Positions 1 to 7,106 of a stretch of DNA of 40,451 bases are shown piece by piece. Numbering within the stretch: position 1 is the stretch's first letter; the number at the start of each line of letters is the position of its first letter. Location: positions 1 to 40,451 of IMG/VR virus record IMGVR_UViG_3300034073_001895. One strand, given 5' to 3'. The translations under genes were made by a program, and so were the position numbers. The notes under the pieces are model-generated. The model had not been told where the DNA came from, made no database searches, and saw only the letters and a list, made by a program, of their open reading frames with translations. The DNA comes from a virus.

Positions 1-121
1 ATTTGTAGCCATGTTACAGGTTATTTCTATTTTATAAGAGTTAGGAATATTATAATAGAGGGGAGTAATAAAAAAACACTTCCGCTAAAGTCTTTAAAAA
101 CCTGGCTACACCTGGAACCTG
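1..121. repeat. Terminal redundancy, left copy
   Basis: These 121 bases are identical to the last 121 bases of the window. The length is that of an assembler k-mer overlap, so the simplest reading is a circular or circularly permuted genome with an arbitrary cut, not a true packaged terminal repeat. The sequence belongs to the iteron-bearing intergenic region between the primase and the DEAH helicase. Confidence 0.95.
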
Positions 122-204
122 GCTACATTTTTGCATAACTTACTGATTTTGCAGGTGTTAAACGTGTATACAGGTTTGCGCGAAAATCGCTCAACCTGGC
201 TACA
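100..204. repeat. Iteron-like ACCTGGCTACA repeats (possible origin)
   Basis: Exact copies of ACCTGGCTACA lie at 100-110, 117-127 and 194-204; two more occur across the circular junction at 40275-40285 and 40286-40296. The inverted core TGTAGCC is at 4-10, followed by a separated CAGGTT. The stretch from 1 to 220 has no convincing gene and follows the stop of the primase gene. Direct repeats next to replication genes are typical of iteron origins, but no initiator is identified, so the origin role is inference. Confidence 0.5.
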
Positions 205-220
205 TTTTGCCGTTTTTTGG

Positions 221-2479
221 CTAAAATGGTATTGGCTCATCATCTTGACTACCCCTATACCCTATTGCCTGCTTTTTCACTACCCCATAAACATGCTTTA
301 TATTTTTGCCGTTTCTGATGGTCTTTTTGGCAAATCCGTTCTTTTGTAAAAACAGCCCTAACTTCGTGCTGGAAACATGTAAACGGGTGCCCGTCTCAAT
401 GATGTTCTTAATTTCGGTATTGGTCAGATATTCAACCCGCCCGCCGTTATCCGGATGGTCAAAGAACATCCAAATACTTTCCTCTTCAGCCGCCACCTGA
501 GCTGCATTTGTGGTGAGTATATTTAGCGTCCTGACCTCATCTTTTGTCAGCATCCACCCGTCGCCGGCTTTTCGCCATTCATGGTAAATTTCCATCCAAA
601 GCGCTGTTTTGTCAATCGCGTTGTATTTTTCCCAGTCAATATCAATTAGCGGAATCGGTATAATTCGCCTGTTGCCGGTCGGATCATTTATAACTTCCTC
701 TTCATTCGAGCATCCGCAAAGCACGGCAATACGCTCCAGGTCCTCAGAAAACCGGGCATAAGGACGCCTGGCAGTGATGGTCTGTTTTGAGATCATCTCT
801 TTGAGTAGCTTGTAATCCTGCTTTGATTTTCCTGAAAATTCATCATCGCAAATAATGGCTTTGGATGCCATTAGTATCAAGTCATCCGCATTGCCTTTGT
901 CGAGCTTGTTATCCGCGTAAAAACGCCGCAAAGCCTCAGGCAACAGCTTCCTAAAAAAGTTCGTTTTGCCCGCTGCCTGGGCACCCGTAAGTACCACCAT
1001 CATTACCGAATAGGTCCCGTGCCAGGATGCAACACATGAAATTAGCCATTTGCGGAGATAGAGTTGCGCAAACGCCTTCCCGCTCCAAACACGCCCTTCC
1101 TCCATGATATACGGCAAATCGCGTATTCTCATGCAGTCTATTAGCGCTTCAATTAGCCCCGTCGGATGGATATGCGAATGGTCAACAAAATGCTGTCTTA
1201 TAGGATGGTATGAAGGCACAAAATCCGATTCCAGGACGGCAAACAGCAGCTCCTTAGATACTTTTGTCTTTGACCCTGCAAGTGTCTCCAAAGCCTTTAC
1301 ATAGATGCTATTGCCTATCCTATCGTTAAGGTGTTGCCCGTCAACTTCAATCGCCCCGGTGATTTCGTTATACTTTAAATCGTACCCTCTCAAAAACTCT
1401 TTTAAATCCGCTACCCCGTCCTGAACCTCTCTTTTGAGTTCGCCTTCAGGCAGTGCCATTACCTGTTCTACAATTTCCTCAATATCGTCCCCCGTCATGC
1501 CGTCAACTTCAGTAAGTATCCGTACCGCTGCCGTCTTTGCATCGTCTGCCGTCTGATACCCTCCGTTTTTGCCTACCTGGAGACGTCTCATGGTTGCAAC
1601 CCGCTCAATGTGTGCCGTGCGTTCGGTCTTAATTTGGCAACCTGCCTGCTTTGCCAGGTAAAAGAAAGTAGCAACTGAAGTTTTACCGGATGCACTTTTG
1701 AGCATGTTATCAAACTTCTTATCGCAATCTCCGGGGTCGTATTTGTGCGACAAAGAACTGACCTGATGAAAATACGCCCTCCCCCCTTCGCCGTACGTTG
1801 AGGCAAATCCCATGCCCACTCGCAACCAGTCGTGATAGCTATCGCAAATATTTGCACCCTTTAAGCGAAGCTGATTCATTACGTGTTCAACATCGCTACC
1901 TGTATGCACATATTGCGCCGGTATTTGCGCCGTCTTTTTTGGGAGATACTTTTTCCAAACCCTGGCATGCGAATTGTGGTACAATTCATCATCGAGGGAG
2001 ACAAATCTAAACCGCCCAACATCTTTGCCGGATGGATCTGCCATAACGCGGTAATTGTCGGCAAAATGTTTTTCTAAGCTCAAATAGCTTTCAGCGTGCT
2101 TTGCCGGGTCAATGCGAATATAAACCGCATATCCTTTGCCGCCTGCTGATCGGTGAAAAGCATAAACAAACGGATCTGTCGCGATTTCATCTGCCGGGAA
2201 ATACGGATTGTCCTTTTCGTCAAAATCCAATGCAATAATCCCGCTATGTGCCTGCAAAGACCCTGCCGCCCGATATGTAAAAGTGCCCGACGGAGTTACG
2301 CCGGGCAATTTACTTTTCTCTATCCTCCCCGCCCGGTACTCCAGGACCTCTTTTTCCCATCGTCCATCCCGGATGCCCTCTAAGTAGGTTTCAAAGCCTA
2401 TTGCCTCTTTTGGAGTTACCCCTGGTACGGCTTTGCCTTCTTTGGTTTTTGCGGGGAGGTAGTAAGATATTTGGGTCAT
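221..2479 (-). CDS. VirE/BT4734-type primase-helicase
   Basis: This 752-residue protein is probably the replicative primase/helicase. The N-terminal ~180 residues resemble the BT4734-like domain (LDFD at 84-87), a primase-like region common in Bacteroidota elements. A PriCT-2-like segment follows at about 195-280. The C-terminal half is a virulence-associated-E P-loop domain with Walker A GAQAAGKT (499-506) and an acidic Walker B segment ending in CDDE (544-547). The start overlaps the preceding stop by ATGA, so it is translationally coupled. It is the last gene of the early operon and its stop abuts the iteron-bearing region, which suits a protein acting at a nearby origin. Domain names come from recognised patterns; helicase and primase activity are inferred from the family. 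Confidence 0.8.
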   Translation of the reverse strand: MTQISYYLPAKTKEGKAVPGVTPKEAIGFETYLEGIRDGRWEKEVLEYRAGRIEKSKLPGVTPSGTFTYRAAGSLQAHSGIIALDFDEKDNPYFPADEIATDPFVYAFHRSAGGKGYAVYIRIDPAKHAESYLSLEKHFADNYRVMADPSGKDVGRFRFVSLDDELYHNSHARVWKKYLPKKTAQIPAQYVHTGSDVEHVMNQLRLKGANICDSYHDWLRVGMGFASTYGEGGRAYFHQVSSLSHKYDPGDCDKKFDNMLKSASGKTSVATFFYLAKQAGCQIKTERTAHIERVATMRRLQVGKNGGYQTADDAKTAAVRILTEVDGMTGDDIEEIVEQVMALPEGELKREVQDGVADLKEFLRGYDLKYNEITGAIEVDGQHLNDRIGNSIYVKALETLAGSKTKVSKELLFAVLESDFVPSYHPIRQHFVDHSHIHPTGLIEALIDCMRIRDLPYIMEEGRVWSGKAFAQLYLRKWLISCVASWHGTYSVMMVVLTGAQAAGKTNFFRKLLPEALRRFYADNKLDKGNADDLILMASKAIICDDEFSGKSKQDYKLLKEMISKQTITARRPYARFSEDLERIAVLCGCSNEEEVINDPTGNRRIIPIPLIDIDWEKYNAIDKTALWMEIYHEWRKAGDGWMLTKDEVRTLNILTTNAAQVAAEEESIWMFFDHPDNGGRVEYLTNTEIKNIIETGTRLHVSSTKLGLFLQKNGFAKKTIRNGKNIKHVYGVVKKQAIGYRGSQDDEPIPF

Positions 2480-2784
2480 AATACAAGTTTTGTAAATTCA
2501 TGGTATGTATAATCTTCGTCAACGTCGTTTAAAAAACCCTGCCATTTTTTGACTTTGTTTTCGTATTTGTCAATTTTAGATTTACAAAAACTCATAAGCG
2601 CTTTAATAGCTTCATCCTTTGTCTCATAAAATGTCCTTCTGTCTCCGTAATATCCAGCTACATAAATTTTTCCACTTTTGCTGTAAACAACCGAATACTG
2701 TTCGTGAGGATTGTAATCAGGGCATACCCTGCATGTTTTGATAGACCTTTTTTTGAAGTCCACGTAAAAATATTGCTTTGTCAT
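2476..2784 (-). CDS. Hypothetical protein, early operon
   Basis: A 102-residue protein that I do not recognise. It has an N-terminal CxxC (CRVCPDY, about 18-24), many aromatic and Lys residues, and a charged helical C-terminal half (about 58-102). There is no signal peptide or membrane segment. It lies between the SSB-like gene and the primase and overlaps the primase start by 4 nt (ATGA), so the two are probably co-translated. The position suggests a replication or recombination accessory role, but nothing in the sequence proves it. Confidence 0.65.
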   Translation of the reverse strand: MTKQYFYVDFKKRSIKTCRVCPDYNPHEQYSVVYSKSGKIYVAGYYGDRRTFYETKDEAIKALMSFCKSKIDKYENKVKKWQGFLNDVDEDYTYHEFTKLVL

Positions 2785-2796
2785 ATCACATTGAGT

Positions 2797-3063
2797 TTAA
2801 AACGGCAATTCATCATCATCCTTCACTGTCTCCACCTTTGCAGGCTCCACCGCTTTTGGCACATCCTCAACAGGCTTTGGAGTTTTTACCGAAAAAGACA
2901 GCTTCATATACTTTTTGCCGTCCTTTGACGTGTTTGTCCAGCTCGAAATCCAGTACTCTACCCCATCAATTAGCGCCGTACCTTTTGCGTTTGGATCTGA
3001 TTCCTTTTCCTTTTTGTCGTTGGCAAACAGCGTGCCCGAATTGGGTTTTTGTTCGTAGCTCAT
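2797..3063 (-). CDS. Small SSB-like protein with acidic tip
   Basis: An 88-residue protein. The N-terminal half (about 1-60) is rich in Gly, Asn and Lys with alternating aromatic residues, resembling a family of short phage proteins often found next to recombination genes. The C-terminus is Pro/Val/Lys-rich and ends in DDDELPF, the acidic hydrophobic tip characteristic of bacterial SSB proteins, which recruits replication partners. It is shorter than a canonical SSB (about 110-180 residues) and a full OB fold is not obvious. The neighbours are the YqaJ exonuclease upstream and the primase downstream. A terminator-like hairpin lies 23 nt before its start, so expression may depend on read-through. 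ssDNA binding is inferred from the tail and context. Confidence 0.6.
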   Translation of the reverse strand: MSYEQKPNSGTLFANDKKEKESDPNAKGTALIDGVEYWISSWTNTSKDGKKYMKLSFSVKTPKPVEDVPKAVEPAKVETVKDDDELPF

Positions 3064-3086
3064 GATTTTAGCGATTTAAAATTGAT

Positions 3087-3112
3087 AAAAAACCCCGGCA
3101 CTATGGCCGGGG
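3087..3112 (-). terminator. Intrinsic terminator before the SSB-like gene
   Basis: On the minus strand there is a perfect 7-bp stem CCCCGGC/GCCGGGG with a 6-nt loop, followed at once by six T. It sits between the YqaJ stop and the SSB-like start, inside what otherwise looks like one operon. There is no T-run on the plus strand, so it acts on minus-strand transcription. No promoter is visible between it and the next gene. Confidence 0.75.
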
Positions 3113-3138
3113 CAATCACACACTCAAAAAAACAACTC

Positions 3139-4029
3139 TTATCCTTTTAAAAGTAGCGACCTAACAGGCACCCCTTCTTTTAAATAGCTTTTGTAAAGGT
3201 CAGGGTATTCCATTTGAAAACTCTTTGCGTCAAACCTGGAAACAGGCTTTGACGCCTTCCAGGTAGCAAGCACCTCGCCGGCATACTCCAACCTCTCTGC
3301 ATTACCAAGTATCATCTTAAACCGCTCCTTAAGCTCTTCCAGCTCTGTTTCAGTCGTTTTCAGATCGCTTTTGAGTTGTACCGCTCTTTGCCAAAGCTCC
3401 ACCGTTTCATCAGTCGCAAAAACAGTTTTGCCATCAACGTGCCTGGGGTGCATCCTTTGCACATCTTCACCCGTTTTTGCGGCAGGTGGTACATCGGCAA
3501 TTACATGGCTTTGCCACCAGTCGTTAGCAAAGTTTATCAAATAGTCCCCAAACTTTGAATCTACCTCAAAACTGGCCATTCCAAATTCAAGCCCAAAACC
3601 AATCCAAGCAATTGTAATCTGATGCACGGGCATACTTATACGATTCATAACAGCCGCCTGATATTGTGCCTGCATAAACCAACCATGCGGTATATCGTCG
3701 TCCTTAACCGCCATTCGCGTAGTCTTGATTTCAACAATGCCATTTTGATAGGTATAGTCAGGCGTTGCGCTGCAATACATGTATTTGAAAGTCGTATCAG
3801 GGTAAACAAGGCTAATGCCCATCTCTTCCATTGCCCACCGACCTACCGCGCTTTCTAAAAGCTGCCCTCTGCGAGTTGCCTCATTACCCTGAAACTCTGC
3901 TTTGCGTCCGGTCTTAACCTCCCATACATCGTAGGGCGTTCGGTAGCCGGATAGCCCCATTATTGAGGCTATCTCTGAGCTACCAATACTACTTTTGCGG
4001 TCGTTATTAAATTGCTCTTTGCTTCTCAT
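3139..4029 (-). CDS. YqaJ-family recombination exonuclease
   Basis: A 296-residue protein matching the YqaJ viral recombinase family (lambda-Exo/RecE fold), a 5'-3' dsDNA exonuclease that makes ssDNA for the annealase. The N-terminus has the family-like SSEIASIMG pattern (17-25). The PD-(D/E)xK core is visible as D91 (ATPDY) and E100-x-K102 (VEIKT). A charged helical segment lies at about 215-245. It overlaps the recT stop by ATGA, the usual exonuclease-annealase pair of a phage recombination module. I use the ATG at the overlap as the start. A terminator-like hairpin follows the gene. Confidence 0.88.
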   Translation of the reverse strand: MRSKEQFNNDRKSSIGSSEIASIMGLSGYRTPYDVWEVKTGRKAEFQGNEATRRGQLLESAVGRWAMEEMGISLVYPDTTFKYMYCSATPDYTYQNGIVEIKTTRMAVKDDDIPHGWFMQAQYQAAVMNRISMPVHQITIAWIGFGLEFGMASFEVDSKFGDYLINFANDWWQSHVIADVPPAAKTGEDVQRMHPRHVDGKTVFATDETVELWQRAVQLKSDLKTTETELEELKERFKMILGNAERLEYAGEVLATWKASKPVSRFDAKSFQMEYPDLYKSYLKEGVPVRSLLLKG

Positions 4030-4835
4030 TGCCCTTGCTCTTTTTCGGTTTCAGGCTCGATTTCGATTTCATACGTCAGCTCTTCCGGATCAATTCCTGA
4101 GTTATTGTTACTTAGCGCCGAATCCGGTATAAAAGCATCATCGGCAACCCCTGCATGTAACATTTCATCAGATAGCGGCAAATACTTTGCAAGGCGTTTA
4201 ACCGCCTTTGCCTTCGCCATTTCTTCATAATCTGATGCCCATGCCCCCGATGGATTGCCCCGCTGCGAAGCATTGCGAACGCGCAAACGCTCAACATCTT
4301 CATACGTCAGGACCTCAAACACTTCCCCGCCTCCGTTGAGGTGAGCAACTGCATACACATGCGTCATCTTTCCCCGCTTCACTCCAGGCTTATGCACGAG
4401 CTTTGGAGATAGCCCGTACTCCTGTATAAATTCGTCGCCCTCATGCACGGTCTTTGCGTACAGCATCTTTATTTGCCCGCTTCGCCGTGCCAGTTCAATC
4501 CAACCCCGATATCCGATTTGGAACTGCACATGTCCCCCATAAGGGACAAAGTAGCATTGCCCCAAACCGCTTACCGGCCTGAATCCAAGTACCGCCGCCT
4601 CCATCACCGCCCCGATTACAGATGCAGCGCTGCACTCCCCTATTTTCGGGTTTTTGGCCACCAGGTTTGCCGCCATTTGGATAATTCGGTCAGGCGTAAT
4701 TCCGGCAGGTACCGCCTGCGAGATTTGTGCCCTCATGCTCGATAGTACCGCAGTCAGATCGGTGTGTTTCAAACCTGCCAGCGTGCCCTTCTTTGAAGAT
4801 TTGGCCATAATAGCCTTTACATCATTCTGCGTCAT
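4026..4835 (-). CDS. recT: RecT-family ssDNA annealing protein
   Basis: A 269-residue RecT homologue, close to the family's usual length. Family-like blocks include the early segment with AANLVAKNPKI, the central GQCYFVPYGGHVQFQIGYRG region (about 100-120), and a K/A-rich helix with EEMAKAKAVKRLAKYLP (about 205-225). The C-terminus (about 240-269) is acidic and Asn-rich and probably flexible. RecT coats ssDNA and anneals it to homologous strands, working with the exonuclease encoded directly downstream with a 4-nt overlap. The start overlaps the preceding hypothetical gene by 14 nt. It belongs to the early operon that begins at the promoter near 5861-5892. Confidence 0.92.
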   Translation of the reverse strand: MTQNDVKAIMAKSSKKGTLAGLKHTDLTAVLSSMRAQISQAVPAGITPDRIIQMAANLVAKNPKIGECSAASVIGAVMEAAVLGFRPVSGLGQCYFVPYGGHVQFQIGYRGWIELARRSGQIKMLYAKTVHEGDEFIQEYGLSPKLVHKPGVKRGKMTHVYAVAHLNGGGEVFEVLTYEDVERLRVRNASQRGNPSGAWASDYEEMAKAKAVKRLAKYLPLSDEMLHAGVADDAFIPDSALSNNNSGIDPEELTYEIEIEPETEKEQGQ

Positions 4836-5214
4836 TGCCTTTGATTTCTGAGTTTAAAAATGATACTGATTCAATTTCCAAGTCCAATGTAGTGATTTCT
4901 TTGCAGATATGCTTTGCGAGTTGAATGCCGTGCGCTTTGATTGAAACTTCTGCAACTTGCTTCCAAGTATCTTCAAAATACATTTTGCCGGGTCCTTCGC
5001 TAAATTCGAGTTCAACATACCCGTTCCAAATATCATCGTTTTCGGCAAAAAACTCTCCCCCGTCAATCTCTGAAAGCCGCTCCAAAAACTTTTTGAAAGA
5101 CATATCAGTCCATGCCGAAAAGTAGTTCTCTGTACCAATATTGCAGTACAATTGTAAAGAAACGCGCTTATTTCCGCTTCTTTCGCTGACTATAAATGTG
5201 CCAAAAGTATTCAT
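4822..5214 (-). CDS. Hypothetical acidic protein upstream of recT
   Basis: A 130-residue acidic protein with no family I can name. I prefer the ATG at 5214 (MNTFGTF) over upstream in-frame starts, because the upstream extension runs into the structured non-coding element at 5242-5329. It has several aromatic residues (about 30-75) and no signal peptide or membrane helix. Its end overlaps the recT start by 14 nt, so it is likely co-translated with the recombination genes. A recombination accessory role is possible from context only. Confidence 0.6.
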   Translation of the reverse strand: MNTFGTFIVSERSGNKRVSLQLYCNIGTENYFSAWTDMSFKKFLERLSEIDGGEFFAENDDIWNGYVELEFSEGPGKMYFEDTWKQVAEVSIKAHGIQLAKHICKEITTLDLEIESVSFLNSEIKGNDAE

Positions 5215-5241
5215 CTTGCTAATTTTTTGAGTTGAATAAAG

Positions 5242-5329
5242 ACCCTGCCGCATCCGCTGACGCATCGGCCAGGAGTTAAACCTGCCTTTTCAGAGCGTAC
5301 AGGCCGACCCGCGGTCTGCACGGCAGGGT
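5242..5329 (-). other. Structured intergenic element bounded by a 9-bp inverted repeat
   Basis: The 120-bp gap between two early genes is closed by a perfect 9-bp inverted repeat (5242-5250 with 5321-5329, ACCCTGCCG/CGGCAGGGT). Inside are a 5-bp stem CGGCC/GGCCG (5266-5270 with 5302-5306) and an adjacent short palindrome, ACCCGCGGT (5307-5315). Together these can fold as a branched structure in the minus-strand transcript. There is no T-run after it, so it is not a standard terminator. The function is unknown. Confidence 0.45.
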
Positions 5330-5334
5330 ATGTT

Positions 5335-5631
5335 TTAACCTAATTTCAATGCTGATTTAATCGCCAGATGTTCGCCATGTGCCTGGCATTGCTCCAGGCT
5401 TTCATCCGGTTGCTTTTGGATACGCTTAAGGATAGCTGCATACTGATAGCAGTTAAAGCCGCTATATGCCTGTATTTCGTCAAAAGCTACGTTATTGGAT
5501 TTGGCAATTTTACGCGCAATACCGCGAACGCGTGCGCTGCCTTTGATGGTAAGTTGACGCTGTGAGGTTTGAACGTCAGAAGATCCATTTTGTACGAAAT
5601 GGTCAAAAACGAGTTTTTCGAGCTGTGTCAT
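5335..5631 (-). CDS. Hypothetical early protein
   Basis: A 98-residue basic protein, not recognised. The middle (about 25-50) is Arg/Lys-rich and helical, and the protein could bind nucleic acid; this is inference from composition. No membrane segments. It is the second gene after the early promoter. A 15-nt leader (CACTCTTAAAACAAC on the minus strand, 5637-5651) just before its start is identical to the leader before the 54-residue gene upstream. It is followed by the structured element at 5242-5329. Confidence 0.6.
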   Translation of the reverse strand: MTQLEKLVFDHFVQNGSSDVQTSQRQLTIKGSARVRGIARKIAKSNNVAFDEIQAYSGFNCYQYAAILKRIQKQPDESLEQCQAHGEHLAIKSALKLG

Positions 5632-5663
5632 GTTGCGTTGTTTTAAGAGTGGTAAAAAGTATT

Positions 5664-5828
5664 TTAGTAAACGTTGTAACCTTGCTCAAAAAGAATGTTT
5701 GCGTTGCGACGGGTATAAAGCTCGTATCCGTTAGCTTCTACAATCATCAAGCTTTGACCAGCTTGAAAGGCACGGTTGCGAAAAGCTTCGGCCTGGGTGC
5801 GGGTAGTGAATCGTGCTATTGCTTTCAT
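5664..5828 (-). CDS. Small hypothetical protein, first early gene
   Basis: A 54-residue protein beginning MKAIARFTTR and ending FEQGYNVY. It is the first open frame after the early promoter (5861-5892), about 25 nt from the expected transcription start. The 15-nt leader at 5835-5849 is repeated before the next gene, which supports translation of both. The N-terminal half is basic and helical (TQAEAFRNRAFQAG) and the C-terminal half is strand-like. No family is recognised. A small early regulatory or host-takeover protein is plausible from position only. Confidence 0.55.
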   Translation of the reverse strand: MKAIARFTTRTQAEAFRNRAFQAGQSLMIVEANGYELYTRRNANILFEQGYNVY

Positions 5829-5860
5829 GATCGTGTTGTTTTAAGAGTGAATTGATATGA

Positions 5861-5892
5861 CAAAGATAATCCACTATTTTGAAAAAAGCAAA
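5861..5892 (-). promoter_or_regulatory. Early minus-strand promoter
   Basis: On the minus strand TTTG (5889-5892) is followed after 20 bp by TATCTTTG (5861-5868), matching the Bacteroidota consensus TTTG-N19/20-TAnnTTTG. The sequence after the -33 box (TTTGCTTTTTTCAAAA) resembles the promoters at 35828 and 38759. Predicted transcripts start near 5854 and lead into the early genes. Confidence 0.75.
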
Positions 5893-5903
5893 TAAAACTT
5901 TAT

Positions 5904-5934
5904 TTTTTTTCTAATAATTTTTTTTATACCTTTG
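5904..5934 (+). promoter_or_regulatory. Plus-strand promoter of the divergent module
   Basis: TACCTTTG at 5927-5934 fits the TAnnTTTG -7 box. The -33 position (around 5904) is a T-run rather than TTTG, so the upstream box is poor. Predicted transcription starts near 5941 and favours the ATG at 5961 for the next gene over an in-frame ATG at 5940. It is back to back with the early promoter. Confidence 0.6.
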
Positions 5935-5960
5935 CAGCATTGTATAACCAAAAGCACAAC

Positions 5961-6155
5961 ATGAAAAAAGCTATTATGCTGGGAGGCGTACCGGATGACG
6001 TCAAACAGCGCCTTAAATCCGTCAAAATCGAATTGCAGGCTAAATTTTCCCGCAATGTGCCTTACTGGGAAGTCTTGCAATACCTTTTGGCATTGTACGA
6101 CGAACAAAAGCACATTGCAGGCTCAAAACAAATCTTTCCTCACATCGAGGGCTAA
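5961..6155 (+). CDS. Small possible DNA-binding protein
   Basis: A 64-residue protein (MKKAIMLGG...). I use the ATG at 5961 because the -7 box at 5927-5934 places the transcript start near 5941. A short N-terminal strand followed by two helices (VPDDVKQRLKSVKIELQ, then VPYWEVLQYLLALYD) is reminiscent of ribbon-helix-helix regulators, but the match is loose. It lies beside two divergent promoters, the usual place for an autoregulator, and is followed 18 nt later by a membrane-protein gene in the same operon. An unrelated small helical protein is the alternative. Confidence 0.55.
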   Translation: MKKAIMLGGVPDDVKQRLKSVKIELQAKFSRNVPYWEVLQYLLALYDEQKHIAGSKQIFPHIEG

Positions 6156-6173
6156 CTTTCAAAATCCAACATC

Positions 6174-6974
6174 ATGCAAAACCAACATCACTTTGAAAAC
6201 CGCGCGTTTCAGGACATTTTTCAGTCCATCACAAACGCAATGCCGTCAACGGTATTCTTTGGCATTCTTTTGACGTATGGCATTACGGTCCTGCTCAATG
6301 TCCATTTTATTCCACTGCCAAAAGAAATTTCAATCCCTGCCGCCCTGGCTATTCAGTTTGGCCGCTTCGCGGTGGTCTTTATGGATTTTTTAAATCCGAC
6401 CGGCAAACGTTCGCAAGCCCCTCCGATAATTGCCACCATTGCAACTATCGTCGCACTAATTGAATTGGGCTTTAGCATTCAGGACATTACCTTAGAAAAA
6501 GACTGGACCGATGCCCGTTACTGGTCTGTTTTTCTTTTTGGCGCCATGCTGATCTCTTTTGGTTACATCCTGGAGATGAATTTCATCGCAAAAGGTGCTG
6601 AGGCATACGGCATGAAATCCGCAAAAAGTTACGCCGCAACTACCGCAACCGTAACGCAAAGAATCCGTAACGCCGCCGAATCCGTAACGCCGCAACAAAG
6701 ACCCGTTATTGCGGGTTTTCAGCATAACGAAAAGGTGGACGCAAAACGTGAAAAATCAGTTGAAACAAACGATTTAGCCCCTTACGTCGTTGAATCTCCA
6801 GCCGACGTAACGGAATTGCCAGCCGACGTTATAGGCGAGGCGATTAAAAAGCAACAAGCCTCGTTGCGCGCATATCGTTACAAATTGATTAACGGTATCG
6901 GCAAACCCGAAACAGCCCAGGCAGGCATTGCGCGTGCAACTGCCAGGATATCAGAACTTGAAAGCATGTTATAA
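6174..6974 (+). CDS. Four-helix membrane protein with cytoplasmic tail
   Basis: A 266-residue protein. Four hydrophobic segments are visible at about 24-46, 55-75, 83-104 and 116-137, followed by a polar tail of about 125 residues ending in a helical stretch (ISELESML). I recognise no enzyme motif. It is one of only two genes on the plus strand, in an operon with a small putative regulator and ended by a terminator at 7007-7036. Because it is transcribed apart from the lytic operon and sits in a membrane, superinfection exclusion or another host-envelope function is possible; this is inference. Within the gene the 9-mer CCGTAACGC occurs three times (6649-6690). Confidence 0.65.
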   Translation: MQNQHHFENRAFQDIFQSITNAMPSTVFFGILLTYGITVLLNVHFIPLPKEISIPAALAIQFGRFAVVFMDFLNPTGKRSQAPPIIATIATIVALIELGFSIQDITLEKDWTDARYWSVFLFGAMLISFGYILEMNFIAKGAEAYGMKSAKSYAATTATVTQRIRNAAESVTPQQRPVIAGFQHNEKVDAKREKSVETNDLAPYVVESPADVTELPADVIGEAIKKQQASLRAYRYKLINGIGKPETAQAGIARATARISELESML

Positions 6975-7006
6975 TTCATGGGTTTTAGGTGAATAGGTGT
7001 TTTTGC

Positions 7007-7036
7007 CCTGATCGGTTTTCCGGTCAGGGTTTTTTA
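7007..7036 (+). terminator. Terminator of the plus-strand module
   Basis: CCCTGATCGG (7007-7016), loop TTTT, CCGGTCAGGG (7021-7030) forms a 10-bp stem with one G-T pair, followed by six T. It lies 33 nt after the membrane-protein stop and faces the late-operon terminator at 7041-7069. Confidence 0.9.
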
Positions 7037-7040
7037 ATTA

Positions 7041-7069
7041 AAAAAGCCCCCGTCGTAAAACGGAGGCTG
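7041..7069 (-). terminator. Terminator of the late (lysis) operon
   Basis: Read on the minus strand, AGCCTCCGT (7069-7061), a 6-nt loop and ACGGGGGCT (7054-7046) form a 9-bp stem with one G-U pair, followed by a run of T. It is the first strong terminator after the holin-like gene and marks the end of the minus-strand structural and lysis transcript. Confidence 0.88.
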
Positions 7070-7106
7070 AACATCATGCGTAAACTATCCCTAAAAACCG
7101 AAAAGC

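Noticed and set aside
1-121. True direct terminal repeats of the packaged genome
   Set aside because: The length of exactly 121 bp and the location in a middle-of-circle intergenic region fit an assembly overlap better; end mapping would be needed to claim physical repeats.
131-349. A plus-strand gene at the window start
   Set aside because: It is mostly opposite the 3' end of the primase gene and includes repeat DNA; no promoter or ribosome site and no recognisable protein pattern.
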